Shown here piece after piece: positions 33,116 to 44,800 of a DNA stretch of 64,000 nucleotides. Each line of letters starts with the position of its first letter. The stretch's first letter is position 1. The notes beneath the pieces are model-generated. The model did not search any database and had not been told where the DNA came from. It saw only the letters and a list, made by a program, of their open reading frames with translations. Source of the DNA: Hansfordia pulvinata (Eukaryota > Ascomycota > Sordariomycetes > Xylariales); the NCBI GenBank assembly GCA_006538405.1, contig BJKQ01000010.1, positions 2,170,001-2,234,000 on the forward strand, read 5' to 3'. The position numbers were made by a program, and so were the translations under genes.

Positions 33116-34519
33116 TTAAACAACCTGGACGTCGTGCTTGACCTTGATGGAGTGCATGGGCACCGAGTCGACTGAGCACTGCGACGTCTCGCTGCCGTCG
33201 TGCTTGCTCTTGATCCAGGCCGAGTTGGAGGGGCGGCTCTGGTGGTGGAACGTGTCGCCCTTGGCGCGGATGTACTCGGCCTCGGAGGCGGCGGAGGAGG
33301 CGCCCGAATGGCTGGACGCGTTGGACATCTTGTGGTGCACCCTGCTGTTGTCCTGCCTGCTGCTGCCGCCGCCGATGCCGGACATGCCCCCGGTGCCGCC
33401 GCGGGTGCTGCCGCCGGTCTGGGAGCGCATGGTGCCGTACCAGCTGCGGATGTACAGCAGCGGCTTGCCGATGCTGCTGAAGACGGGGCCGTACGTCGGC
33501 AGGCAGATGCAGATCAGCGCGATGCCGGCCTGGATCGTCGACCACAGCAGCACGGCCGTGAAGTTCTGGTCCGCCGACTCGGACGCCGTCCACACGGCCA
33601 CGAGGCGAACGATGCTGGCCACGCAGACGCTGCAGAGAAGAGAGCGGGCGTTAGTGTCCATGTGCTTTTGTGTGGATGGAGGGAATGGGTGTCAAGGGAG
33701 GGAGGTGGAGATGTGAGTGTGGGTTTGTGGGCTATGGGGGGTGGGTGGAGTTTGGTAAACAGTCACAAAGACTTACAATCCTCCCAGGGCAAACATCAAG
33801 GTGATGGTGAACTTCTTGGAGCCGGGAACCTCGAGCGAGCGCACCATGGCGATGGGGATGCACAAGATGACGAGGTCGAGGAAGAAGTTTGTGAACTCGT
33901 AGCCGAAAAGGACGTAGCCGTTGGTCATGCACTTCTGGGCGCGCTCGGCGGGGAAGGCCAGCGTCGTCCACAGCGCGCTGGGCGGCGAGCACTGGAAGAT
34001 GAGCACGAACGTGACAATGACGAACCACAGCGTGCACAGCGCCGCCGTCGCCATGGTCGCGATCTTGACGCTGCGCTTGATCCCGAACAGCGTGTAGTAC
34101 AGCCACAGCAGGCTGAGCTTGGACGTCGTGATGATGAAGCCGAACGTGATCTCCACCTCCATGCTGACCTTCATCAGGTTGACCAGCTCCGGCAGCCCGA
34201 GCGTCAGGTCAAAGTCGAAGGCATGGTACGAGGACACGTTGAAGATGACTAAGAAAGAGAGGGAAGTGTCAGTACCTACTTACTTTTCCCGTGCGGCAGC
34301 GACAAAGGGCAGGGCGGGGCGGTGCTTACAGTTGATGATGAAGGCGCAGTAGATGTAGAAGAAGATGAGAGACGACAGCGCCAGCCAGTCGGGACCGGTC
34401 AGCGACTGTTTCCGGTTGACCTTGACGGCGAACCGGAGGCCGACGGCCAGCGCGGTCAGGACCATCATGGCCACGCAGGCCGAGAAGTTGATTTGCGCGC
34501 TCTTTGTGAGTTGAGGCAT
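33116..34519 (-). CDS. fungal rhodopsin-domain (SAT4-type) seven-helix integral membrane protein
   Basis: 391 residues in three exons: 34330-34519, 33777-34248 and 33116-33629. Introns are 80 and 146 nt, with consistent phases. The ATG at 34519 is in good context (GCCACCATGCC). Seven hydrophobic helices are visible. Family marks are GLRFAVKVNRKQSLTGPDWL after helix 1, a conserved TSKLSLLWLYYTLF helix, and FTITLMFALGGFVCVASIVR across intron 2 (the usual F-x-G-x-x-x-x-A-x-x-R signature of the 'Fung_rhodopsin'/SAT4 family). There is no CFEM domain at the N-terminus. The last 120 residues are a hydrophilic Gly/Ser/Thr tail (SQTGGSTRGGTGGMSGIGGG). Plasma-membrane receptor-like role is suggested for Pth11 relatives but is not established for this type. 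Confidence 0.85.
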
Positions 34520-34733
34520 GGTGGCGGTGGTGGTGACTCTCGAAACGACAAGGGAAGGAATGTGATGAGAGACGTTGGGAGATGTCTCGTCTTGTTTCTG
34601 CCTAGACAGCCAAAGAGGGGAATGGGAAAATAAGGACCAAACAATGCACTCAGTGTCGCCACTCGGGATCCGGAGAAGAGACAAGAGGCGAAGCCAAGTG
34701 AGAGTCAACCGCCAGCAGTGAGTGTGAGTGATA

Positions 34734-34734
<1 letters not shown>

Positions 34735-34764
<30 letters not shown>
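34735..34764. repeat. (GT)n microsatellite
   Basis: About 30 nt of GT repeat in the 5' flank of the rhodopsin-domain gene. Confidence 0.9.
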
Positions 34765-34767
<3 letters not shown>

Positions 34768-34953
34768 GGGACATGGGATTTCCTCTTGTGGCGGCGGACC
34801 CCTCGGGTGTTTAATACTGGGGATGTCAAGAGTCTCATCAGAGATGCCTGTCATGAACATGATCCAACAGCATCCATGGTGCACATGGTGCCCGCTGGGA
34901 TTCTGATGGTCTCCGCCGTACGCAGACGAGGTGATGAGACTTGGACGAGGGCT

Positions 34954-34972
34954 CACACACACACACACACAC

Positions 34973-35035
<63 letters not shown>
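34954..35035. repeat. (CA)n followed by (CT)n compound microsatellite
   Basis: About 22 nt of CA repeat (34954-34975) is followed immediately by about 59 nt of CT repeat (34977-35035). Confidence 0.92.
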
Positions 35036-35041
<6 letters not shown>

Positions 35042-38000
35042 GCGGACGACGGATGTACAAGGCTACCGCCTCCACCACCCTGCCGGCCACTAAGCACGCG
35101 GCTATGGCTTGCGACCATTGAGAGCCGAGCTATCGAAGGAACTGGTCGGTGGGTACCGCGGCTTGGGGATGCCTGGGGCTGCCGTCGGCTGCTGGCTGGT
35201 TGGCGATGGCTCCCGAGGATGGCGTCTCCAACGAGACCGGCACTCTGCAAATGCACGGCCGGCAAGGAGCCCCCGACGTGCGGCCTTGGGACTCAAGCTG
35301 GCATAGTCACCAGGGGACATGGGGGCTAACACGGAACAAGCCTCTAGTTACATAGTTGGTGCATACCTAACCCTGCGAGTATGTGGCACCAGGCGGGGGA
35401 CGGGGCCCTCGTACCTGACAGCCATGAATAAGGCACAGGCTTATTTTAGCGCTGGGGGTCCTCGTTCCAAGGCTACGAGTATGAACGCGCCTGCACACAC
35501 ACACATGTGTACTGGCGTATTCATGTGCTTTCTCCAACGGCCGCAGACTGCTGCCCACTCCACACCCGGCAGGGTGGTAGCTATACGGGATCCATACTGG
35601 CTAGCTCGTCGCCCTGGGCCTTTGGTGTCTCCGGTCTTTGGTCTTGGGGCCCGCAGGCTGGTCCTCGGCCGGCGTCGACGAAGGATCGTGACTGACTGCA
35701 CCTCTCTTCTGTCTCTCTCTCAACTCGTTCAACACAAGCCTCGCTGGGCCACCCGGAGGATGCCGATGACGGCAGGGTTTCCTGACAAGCCTGAGCGATA
35801 CCATTCGTCCCTACCCAATATGCCCCCCCTCTTCCCCCCCCCCCCCCCCACCCATCTTGGAGTCCTGTCTCGGGGTTCTGTAGAGCCCTGCGAGGCCGGC
35901 TTCGTGTCTCCAGACTACGGGGACCCATCGAGCTCTCTCATGACTCCGTGGCACAAGACAAGCCCACTGCCCATGATTGGGTGATAGAACGGCCGCCCAC
36001 ACACACACCCACGTCAGGCTTTTGGGGAAGACAATCCCGGAAGTACGCCGACCTCTAGCTCTCTTGCGGATTCGGCTCGGGCTCTTTGCGTCGCTGTAGA
36101 TCTATTCGGCCGGCTATCTTCCTGGACGGCAGACGCGGGCTGGCGGCCGACCTGAGTCCTGCCGGCTTTGCCCAGTGACAGTGGCAGCGGCAGTGCCCCA
36201 TGTCGTACCTCGGAAACGTACCGGGCGAACTGGTGGTCTCTGCGGACTGGACGCTACGGCAAGAGCACGACCCGGCTTGTCCCTGTCTCGTGTCACTGCC
36301 TGGACAAAGCCGTGGTCATGAAGAAGAGCTGAACAAGCCACTTCCGGAAACAAGGGGATCATGAGACATCACCAGCAGATTAAGTTCAGCCCTTTGCAGA
36401 AGAAAGCATTGACACTGCTCCGCTAGGCGGCCGTGAAGATAAGGTCGCCTCTAAGCTCGCGCCATCGGCTGCGGGAGGTCGGCACTTGGAAGCTATTCAC
36501 GGCAGAGATGAAGCGGCGAGCCCTACCCCTTGCATTAAGCATTTCGGGGGGAGGGGGGTGAATGCTAGGTTACTTACAGCTTGCAAGGGGGGAAGGGGTC
36601 AGGTTGTGTCCCAAGCTCGTGCCCCGGCGCGTCTCTGGATCCTGTTGCTAATAGTCTAATCTGACCACGGCCATCCTTCTGAGGCAATTCGTCCACTTGA
36701 AGCGGAAACGGGCTCTGCCAAGACGGCCTGTGAAGGCTCCTCAGGCACACATGATCGGTTGACAGCCTCGGACCCCGGCTGCGTAACCTCGAAATAGTGG
36801 GCTCATGGTGGTCCGCCTGCTGCTCCATCCCGTCCATCCCTCCCCTTTATTGATCCCCCGTACTTACTGTGTGTCCTATCCGGGACGTGGAAGAGCAAAT
36901 CATGCCGTGAAAAAAAGTGCCAAAGACGAGCTCGAGCTGTGCTGTGCTACGTGGGGAGGGTCTTGTCGCCCAGCACGAACTTTCCCCGAGACCCTGCGCT
37001 GGCAGGGAGCCATGTCTCGACGGCCAAGTGTCTCATCCCAGCTGCGGCTTTGGAGACTCGACCCGCGATGACGAGGCTCTCCCCCCCCCCCCCTCGCCGC
37101 TGGGCCTCGCGCCGGAGCCTGCCCGGGGACAGTGGATATGGCGTGACGAGTGCGGGGCCAACCACACGACTCTCTCAACCCCTTTTGGTCTGGAGCGCGG
37201 CCTCGGGGACCCGAGGACTTGGGGATGGCGCTCGCGATAGCTGCTCTGGTCCGATCTGCCTGCCATCCAACCATACGCCGCGGCAACTATGTGCGTACGT
37301 TGATGGGTTTCGTTCGATTTGGTGGAAACGCTTAGCGGGCAGGGCGGACAAGATGAGCAAAGCGCATCCTTCGTAGGGGTGGATGTCGGTTACCGTTCGT
37401 GAGCGAGTGTGTAAGTGTGTGTGAGTTTGAGTGAGTGTGTGCGTGTGTGCAGTGCAGTGCAAGCAGCGGAACTCCATCCTCCACGGATCCTTCCAGCAGC
37501 AAGCATAGCTCGTAGCCACACACCTCCTCGGGACGGCCTAGCTAGGTCGGACCAGCCGAAGCAGGCTGAATCGCCCTGTGTTGTGTGTTTGCCTTGCGCG
37601 CGCTTCAGGTGTCCCGGGTGGGTGGCTGGGCTTGCCCGGACAAGGGCCGGCGGCTCAACGGCGCCCTCATGTGCCAGGTAGCTAAGTAATTTCGACACCA
37701 CTAAGAAAAAAATAAAACCGGGGGGGGCCGCTTGAGCAGCTGAATAGCGGCAGCGGCGCCTTTCATCCTAAACCTGTTGCTTTCTAGCTGGGCTGCTCCT
37801 AGAGTCAGGGACACCCAGCGATCCCCGGTTGATCATTTCCAGGACGGAGGGTCGCCAGGCGAGAAGTCCCGCGTAGGCAACCAGGGCTTGGGGTGTTGGT
37901 ACCCCCCATCGGAGGTCACCGGGGGGGAGGGCAAAGAGGAAGCCCACCCCTCCCCTTCGTGCACGCCCCGCCCAACCCACCCCGTTGGCGCACTGGAAAG

Positions 38001-38210
38001 CTTGGCTCAGGAACGAACCACAGTATAGACGATGGCGTGTGGGGGCCTCGCTCGGGGACTCTGCCTGTCTGGCACCCACCCACCCACTGTCCAGTCGACC
38101 AAGGTTAACTTGTGGGCCGACTACGAGGGGCCTTGACTGGGAACCAAGATCGCAAGGAACGATCGGCCCAGCCGGGACTAGGTAAGGTACGCACGAGTAG
38201 GCAGGCAAGC

Positions 38211-38250
38211 AGGTAGGTAGGTAGGTAGGTAGGTAGGTAGGGAGGTAGGG
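38211..38250. repeat. (GGTA)n tetranucleotide repeat
   Basis: Nine or so tandem AGGT/GGTA units, the last ones interrupted (AGGGAGGTAGGG). It is the longest copy of a TACC/GGTA motif that recurs through the intergenic DNA. Confidence 0.9.
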
Positions 38251-38538
38251 GGAGAGCTATCCGTCATTGGAGACTCCGAATCGTAGGCGTTGCGGGCAAG
38301 GGGGCGAGAGTCCGAATCCACCACCATCGCGGAGACAAGGAGGCTGTCAGAGCGGGCAGCCCGGACGAGGCAGGGCAATATAGAAGCCCCGGTTCCTCTT
38401 CACAACCTCGAGGCCCAGAGTCGTTTCCCTTCCGCACTCCCAACCGGATCACCTCTCTGTACACTACCACGAGGGACCTCAATCAACTTGTCCCTTTCGT
38501 CCTTACCATTGTTCCATCTTGGACATTTTATTCTGGAG

Positions 38539-38795
38539 TCTTTGCCGCCACAGCAAAGATTCGTTCTCTCCTTGTCTTTGCCGCCACAGCATCGACTCTT
38601 TTCACTTGACGTCTTTGCCGCCACAGCATCGACTCTTTTCACTTGACGTCTTTGCCGCCACAGCATCGACTCATTCTCTGTTTGTCTTTGCCGCCACAGC
38701 ATAGACTCAGTCCACTTCTCGTCTTTGCCGCCACAGCATAGACTCTGTTCAATTTCCATCTTTGCCCGCCACTGCAAAGATAACCCTCCTTTTCT
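38539..38795 (+). repeat. seven tandem 36/37-nt repeats in the PKS leader/promoter
   Basis: Units begin TCTTTGCCGCCACAGCA and start at 38539, 38575, 38612, 38649, 38685, 38722 and 38759 (steps 36, 37, 37, 36, 37, 37). The first half is nearly invariant, and the second half is a pyrimidine-rich spacer that varies. The last unit is diverged (TTTGCCCGCCACTGCAAAG). The array ends about 55-60 nt before the PKS ATG at 38850, so it is in the 5' UTR or core promoter. Each unit could be a regulator binding site or an RNA element; neither is proven. Confidence 0.9.
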
Positions 38796-38849
38796 GAACC
38801 CTTTTGCCCCCTTTTGTCCCCTTTTTTCTCTACACACACAACTTTCAAC

Positions 38850-41784
38850 ATGGCCTCCACATCTCCCATGGCCGAGGACCCCGTCGCGGTGGTCGGCTTC
38901 GCCTTCCGCTACCCGCAGGACACGACGGACGAGAACTCGTTCTGGGACGTGCTGCAGCACGGCAAGTCGACCATGACGGAGGTGCCAGCGGACCGGTGGA
39001 ACGTCGAGGGCCACTCGCACCCGGACCGCTCGCGGCAGGACGCCACGCCTGCCCGGGGCGGGCACTTCCTCAAGGGCGACATGGGCGCCTTTGACGCGCC
39101 CTTCTTCACCATGAGCAGCGCCGAGGCCAAGGCCATGGACCCCCAGATGCGCCTGCTGCTCGAGACGAGCTACCACGCCATGGAGTCGGGTGAGTTTTCT
39201 GTTGCTTTCTTCCCTTCCGGAAAGATGGGGACCTGACACTAATCTCTCTCCACCTCTACAGCCGGTGTCAAGCTGGACGACGTGCACGGCAGCCAGACGT
39301 CGTGCTACGTGGGCAACCTGACGGCCGAGTACGCCAAGATTGTCGGGATGGACACGGAGATCAACACCAAGTACCAAGCCACGGGTATCTCTGGTGCGAT
39401 GCTGTCCAACCGCATCAGCTGGTTCTACGACATGCGGGGCCCCAGTGTCACGATCGACACGGCATGCTCCAGCAGTCTGATCGGTCTGCACCTCGGCTGC
39501 CAGAGTCTGGTCAACGGCGACGCCAGCATGGTGAGTTCTTGATCTCTTGCCCCCCCCCAAAACCCCCCCCAACCCCGCCTCTCTCTCAGAAACAAATAGC
39601 TGATCAACATGTCACAGAGCTTGGTTGCCGGCGTGCAGCTGCAGCTGGAGCCGCGGTCGATGACGGTGCCGCTGTCGCGCCTGGGGTTCCTGTCGCCGAC
39701 GAGCCAGTGCCACAGCTTCAGCGACGAGGCGGACGGGTACAGCCGGGGCGAGGGCGTGGGCGTCATGGTGCTGAAGCGGCTGTCCAAGGCGCTGGCGGAC
39801 GGCGACACGATCCGGGCGGTGATCCGGGGCACGGGGGCCAACCAGGACGGGCGGACGCCGGCCATCTCGCAGCCGAGCGCCGAGGCGCAGGCGGCGCTGA
39901 TCCGGCAGGTGTACGAGCAGAACGGGCTGGACCTGGCGACGACGAGCTACTTTGAGGCGCACGGGACCGGCACGGCGCTGGGCGACCGCATCGAGACGCA
40001 CGGCATCAGCATGGCCTTCTCGGCCGAGGGCAACCGGCCGGCCGACAACCCGCTGTACGTCGGCTCCGCCAAGGCCAACATCGGCCACCTCGAGGCCGGC
40101 GCCGGGCTGGCGGGCCTGATCAAGTCGATCCTCAGCATGGAGCGCGGCGTCATCCCGCCCGTCGGCGGGCTCCGGCGCGTGCACCCCAACATCCCCGCCG
40201 CCGAGTGGGGGCTGCGCTTCGCGACGTCGCTGGTGCCCTGGCCCGTCAAGGGCCTGCGCCGCGCGTCCATCAACAGCTTCGGCTTCGGCGGCACCAACGG
40301 CCACGCCGTCGTCGACGACGCCTACCACTACCTGCGCAGCCGCGGGCTCGCGGGCCGCACCTTCACCACGCCGACGCCCGGCCAGCCGCTCGTCGAGTGC
40401 ACCTGCACCGACGCCACCGAGCAGCAGCAGCTGTTCGTGCTGAGCGCGTCCGACGAGGCGGGCGTCGGGCGCCAGGCGGCGGCGCTGTCGGCGTTCCTGG
40501 ACCGCCCGGGGCTGACGGTCAGCAGCGCGTTCCTGCAGGACCTGGCGTACACGCTGGGCAGCCGGCGCACGCTGCTGCCGTGGAAGACGAGCCTGCTGGC
40601 GTCGTCGCGGCGCGGCCTGCAGGCCGGGCTGGCGCAGCTGGCGCAGAAGCCGGTGCGCGCGAGCAGCGGGCGGCCCGTCGTGCACTTCGTGTTCACGGGC
40701 CAGGGCGCGCAGTGGGTGGCCATGGGCGCCGAGCTGCTGCGCTACGGCGTCTTCCGCGCCAGCCTCGAGGCGTGCGACCGCTTCCTGGCGGCGCTCGGCG
40801 CGCCCTGGAGCCTGCTGATCGAGCTGCAGGCGCCCGCCGGCGCGTCCGTCCTCGACCGCCCGGAGCTGGCGCAGCCCGTGTGCACCGCGCTGCAGGTCGC
40901 CCTCGTCGACCTGCTGGCCTCGTGGGGCGTGCGCCCCGAGGCCGTCGTGGGCCACTCGTCGGGCGAGATCGCCGCCGCGTACTGCGCCGGCGCCCTCACC
41001 CGCGAGTCGGCCTGGCGCGTCGCCTACTTCCGCGGCGAGTGCGCCGCCCGCCTGCTGGCCCGCCCCGACGCCCCCGCGGCAGCATGCTGGCCGCCGGCGC
41101 CTCCGAGGCCGACCTACAGCCCTTCATCGACGAGCTGGTCGGCGAAGACGGCGACGGCGACGCCCGCGGCCACCTCGCCGCCGGCTGCCTCAACAGCCCC
41201 AAGAGCGTCACCGTCACCGGTGACGAGGCCCTCATCGTCCAGCTGGCCGCCCGCCTGCAGGCCGCCGGCATCTTCGCCCGCAAGCTCAACGTCCCGCTGG
41301 CGTACCACTCGGCGCACATGCTGCGCATCGCCGAGGAGTACCGCGACACGCTCAAGGGCCAGCTGCACGCGCCCGAGGAGGCGGCTGACGGACAAGGAGG
41401 AGAAGAGGCGCCCATCATGTTCTCGTCGGTGACGGGCCAGCAGGCGCACCCCGCGGCGCTGAGCAAGGCCGACTACTGGGTGCAGAACCTCGTGTCGCAG
41501 GTCAAGTTCGCGCCGGCGCTGGCGCTCATGACGTCGTCGTCGTTCGGCACCAAGGCGCGCAGCGAGGCGCACGTCAAGCCCGCGACGCTGCTGCTCGAGC
41601 TCGGCCCGCACTGTGTGCTCGAGCGGCCCGTCAAGGACACCGTTTCGGACGGTGCCAACTGCACGTACGATCACGTGCTCCGTCGCAACACCTCCGGCAT
41701 CGACACGGCCAAGCTCATGGCCGGCCGCCTCGTCATGCGCGGCTACCCCGTCGACGTCGCCGCCGTCAACAGCGAGGGCGCGGC

Positions 41785-41815
<31 letters not shown>

Positions 41816-44800
41816 GACGACAATGCCGACCACGGGGACGATGGCCACCACGCCGAGGCCCGCCGCCGCGCCCCGCGCATGCTCATCGACCTGCCCTCGT
41901 ACGCCTTCAACCACGCCCAGTCCTACTGGCTCGAGAGCCGCATGTCCAAGAACCTGCGCTTCCGCGAGCGGCCCCAGCACGAGCTGCTCGGCAACCCCTG
42001 CCTCGACTGGAACCCCCTCAAGCCCAAGTGGCGCTTCACCATCCGCACCTCGGACATGCCCTGGACCCTCGACCACCAGGTCCAGGGCACCATCCTCTAC
42101 CCAGCCACCGGCATGCTCGTCATGGCCGTCGAGGGCGTCCGCGCCCTGACCCGCGACCTGCCCGGCGTCCAGGGCTACCGCCTGCGCGACGTCAAGATCG
42201 GCAGCGCCCTCGTCATCCCCGAGGGCGACGAGGGCATCGAGGCCCAGGTCCACATGCACTCCGACTCCACCGGCGCCTCCGACAAGGACGCCCGCGCCTG
42301 GGACTTCTGGATCTACACCGTCGCCCCCGGCGACGAGTGGAAGCTGCACTGCTCCGGCCAGGTCTCCGCCGAGCAGGCCAAGAACCCGGACGTCGTCTCC
42401 GGGGCCCCCGAGGAGGCCGCCGCCGTCGCCCGCGAGGCCGCCCTGCGCTACGACGAGGCCCACGAGAGCTGCGCCTTCGAGGTCGGCAAGCAAAAGTTCT
42501 ACGAGGACCTGTGGGAGTGCGGCTTCCACTTCGGCGACAAGTTCAACACCCTGACCGACGTGCGCCTCGACGGCGCCACCTCGCAGGCCACCGCCGCCGT
42601 CGACTTTGCCCAGTGGCGCCAGCAGGTCCGCGACAACAAGGCCACCGAGCACCTCGTCCACCCGGCCACCCTCGACAGCATGCTGCACGTCGCCTTCGCG
42701 TCCATCTACCACCAGTGGGCCAGCCTGCCCACCCTCGTGCCCACCCAGTTCGGCGAGGCCTGGCTGTCCGCCGACCTGCTGTCCGACGCCCACGGCGACC
42801 GCCTCGTCATGAGCGGCCGCGTCCTGTCCCAGGGCCTGTCCCACGTCGACAGCACCATCACCGCCCTCAGCAGCACCACCAAGCAGCCACTCATCTCCCT
42901 GTCGGGCCTGCGCCTGTCCGGCCTCACCTCCGCCGGCAAGGCCGACGAGGAGCTCGAGTACAACACCCTCTTCCACCACCTGCACTGGAAGCCCGACCTG
43001 GCCCTGCTCGCGCCCCCGCAGGTCGAGGGCTACTGCAACGAGCTGACCCGCCACCGCGACGGCGGCGACGGCATCGACCCGGACATGGAGGCCGTCGTCC
43101 GCCACTACGTCGCCCGGGCCGTCCGCGAGGTGCCCCAGATCGCCGCCGGCAGCGCCAAGGGCCACCTGCGCAACTACATCGCCTGGGCCCACGACTTCCT
43201 CGGCCGCGAGGCCGACACGACGCGCGCCCTCGAGGCCCGCTGCGCCGTCACCAGCGCCGACGGCGGCGACGAGCAGCGCGAGCGCCGCATGGACGAGTTC
43301 GCGGCCCGCCTGCCCGTCAACGCCGCCGTCGTCAAGTACGGGCGCAACCTGGCCGCCATCCTGCGCGAGGAGGTCGACCCGCTGCACCTGCTCTTCAACG
43401 AGGGGCTGGCCGACGACCTGTACCAGAGCTCCATCTTCACGCTGACCGCGCACCGCCTCGCCGCCTACATGGACCTGCTGGCCCACAAGGACTCGGACCT
43501 GCGCATCCTCGAGGTCGGCGCCGGCACCGGCAGCACCACGACGCCCGTGCTCGAGACCCTCGGCCTGCAGGGCCGCGAGCAGGGCCGCTCCCCGCGCTAC
43601 GAGCACTACGACTTCACCGACATCTCGCCCTCCTTCTTCAGCAAGGCTCAGGAGCGCTACGAGGAGCACGCCCACCGCATGCGCTTCAAGGTCCTCGACA
43701 TTGAGAAGGACGTGGTCGAGCAGGGCTTCGAGGAGGGCGCCTACGACGTCGTCATCGCCGTCGCCGTCCTGCACGCCGTCAAGAACATCGACGCCGCCCT
43801 GCTCAACGTCAAGCGCCTGCTCAAGCCCGGCGGCAAGGTCCTCATCTCCGAGCCCACCAACCGCCGCATGGCCACCATCCCCTACGTCTTCGGCTGCCTG
43901 TCCGGCTGGTGGCTGTCCGAGGAGGCCCACCGCACCATGGGCCCCCTGATGACCAAGCCCGAGTGGCACGCCGCCCTGCAGCGCACCGGCTTCGGCGGCG
44001 GGCTCGAGCTCGCCATGTCCGACGGCCCCGACGACACCCACTCGATGACGCTGCTGGTCTCCACGGCCGCCGCCGCCGACGAGGACGACGCCGCCGCCAA
44101 GCCCCACACGACGGCCATCGTGACCGAGACCCGCGCCCAGTACGAGCTGGCCGAGCGGCTGCAGGAGCACATCGCAGCCCGCGGCGGCGGCGGCGCCGCC
44201 GACTCGAGCGAGATTGTGTCCATCGACGCGTTCCCGTCGCGCAAGACGGCCTACGACCAGGTCGTGTGCCTGCAGGAGCTCGAGAACCGCGTCATGGACC
44301 GCATGACGCCGACGCAGTTCGAGGCGCTGCGCCACATGTTCCGCGCCAGCAACAAGATCCTCTGGGTCAACGACCGCTGCGGCGACGCGCCCGAGCGCCC
44401 CGAGGCGGCCATGGTCTCGGGCTTCCTCAAGACTCTGGCGCGCGAGAAGCCCGCCGTCATGTTCACGCACCTCAACATCGAGGGCCTGACCCCGCAGAGC
44501 GAGCGCAACCTAGTCCGCGTCCTCGACGAGACGCGCGCCGCCACCAAGGAGACGTCCGAAACGGACCTGCTCGAGAAGGCCGGCGTCATACACGCGCCCC
44601 GCGTCGTCGAGGCCACGCGCGCCAACCACGCGCTGCACAAGGAGACGCACGGCTTCGCGCCCGAGGAGACCGCCTTCGCCGAGGGCGAGACCACGACGGC
44701 CGAGGGCCACCCGCTCGAGCTGCGCTTCTCCTCCGGCCGCCTCGACTCGTTCCACTTCGGCCCGGATAACTCGGGCGCCTCGCGGCCCCTGCAGGCCGGC

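Larger units (their letters stand above)
34520..38537. other. 4-kb intergenic region upstream of the PKS
   Basis: No gene seen. It holds a dense set of simple repeats listed separately, one TACGAGTA octamer (35474-35481), poly-C runs (35834-35849 and 37081-37093), and a (GGTA)n block (38211-38250). Confidence 0.5.

Noticed and set aside
33200..34252. 350-codon plus-strand frame over the rhodopsin-domain gene
   Set aside because: Antisense shadow; it crosses both introns of the real gene and has no recognisable feature.
38539..38795. CRISPR-like appearance of the repeat-spacer array in front of the PKS
   Set aside because: Repeats are directly tandem with short, related pyrimidine spacers, in a eukaryotic genome, and no cas genes are present.
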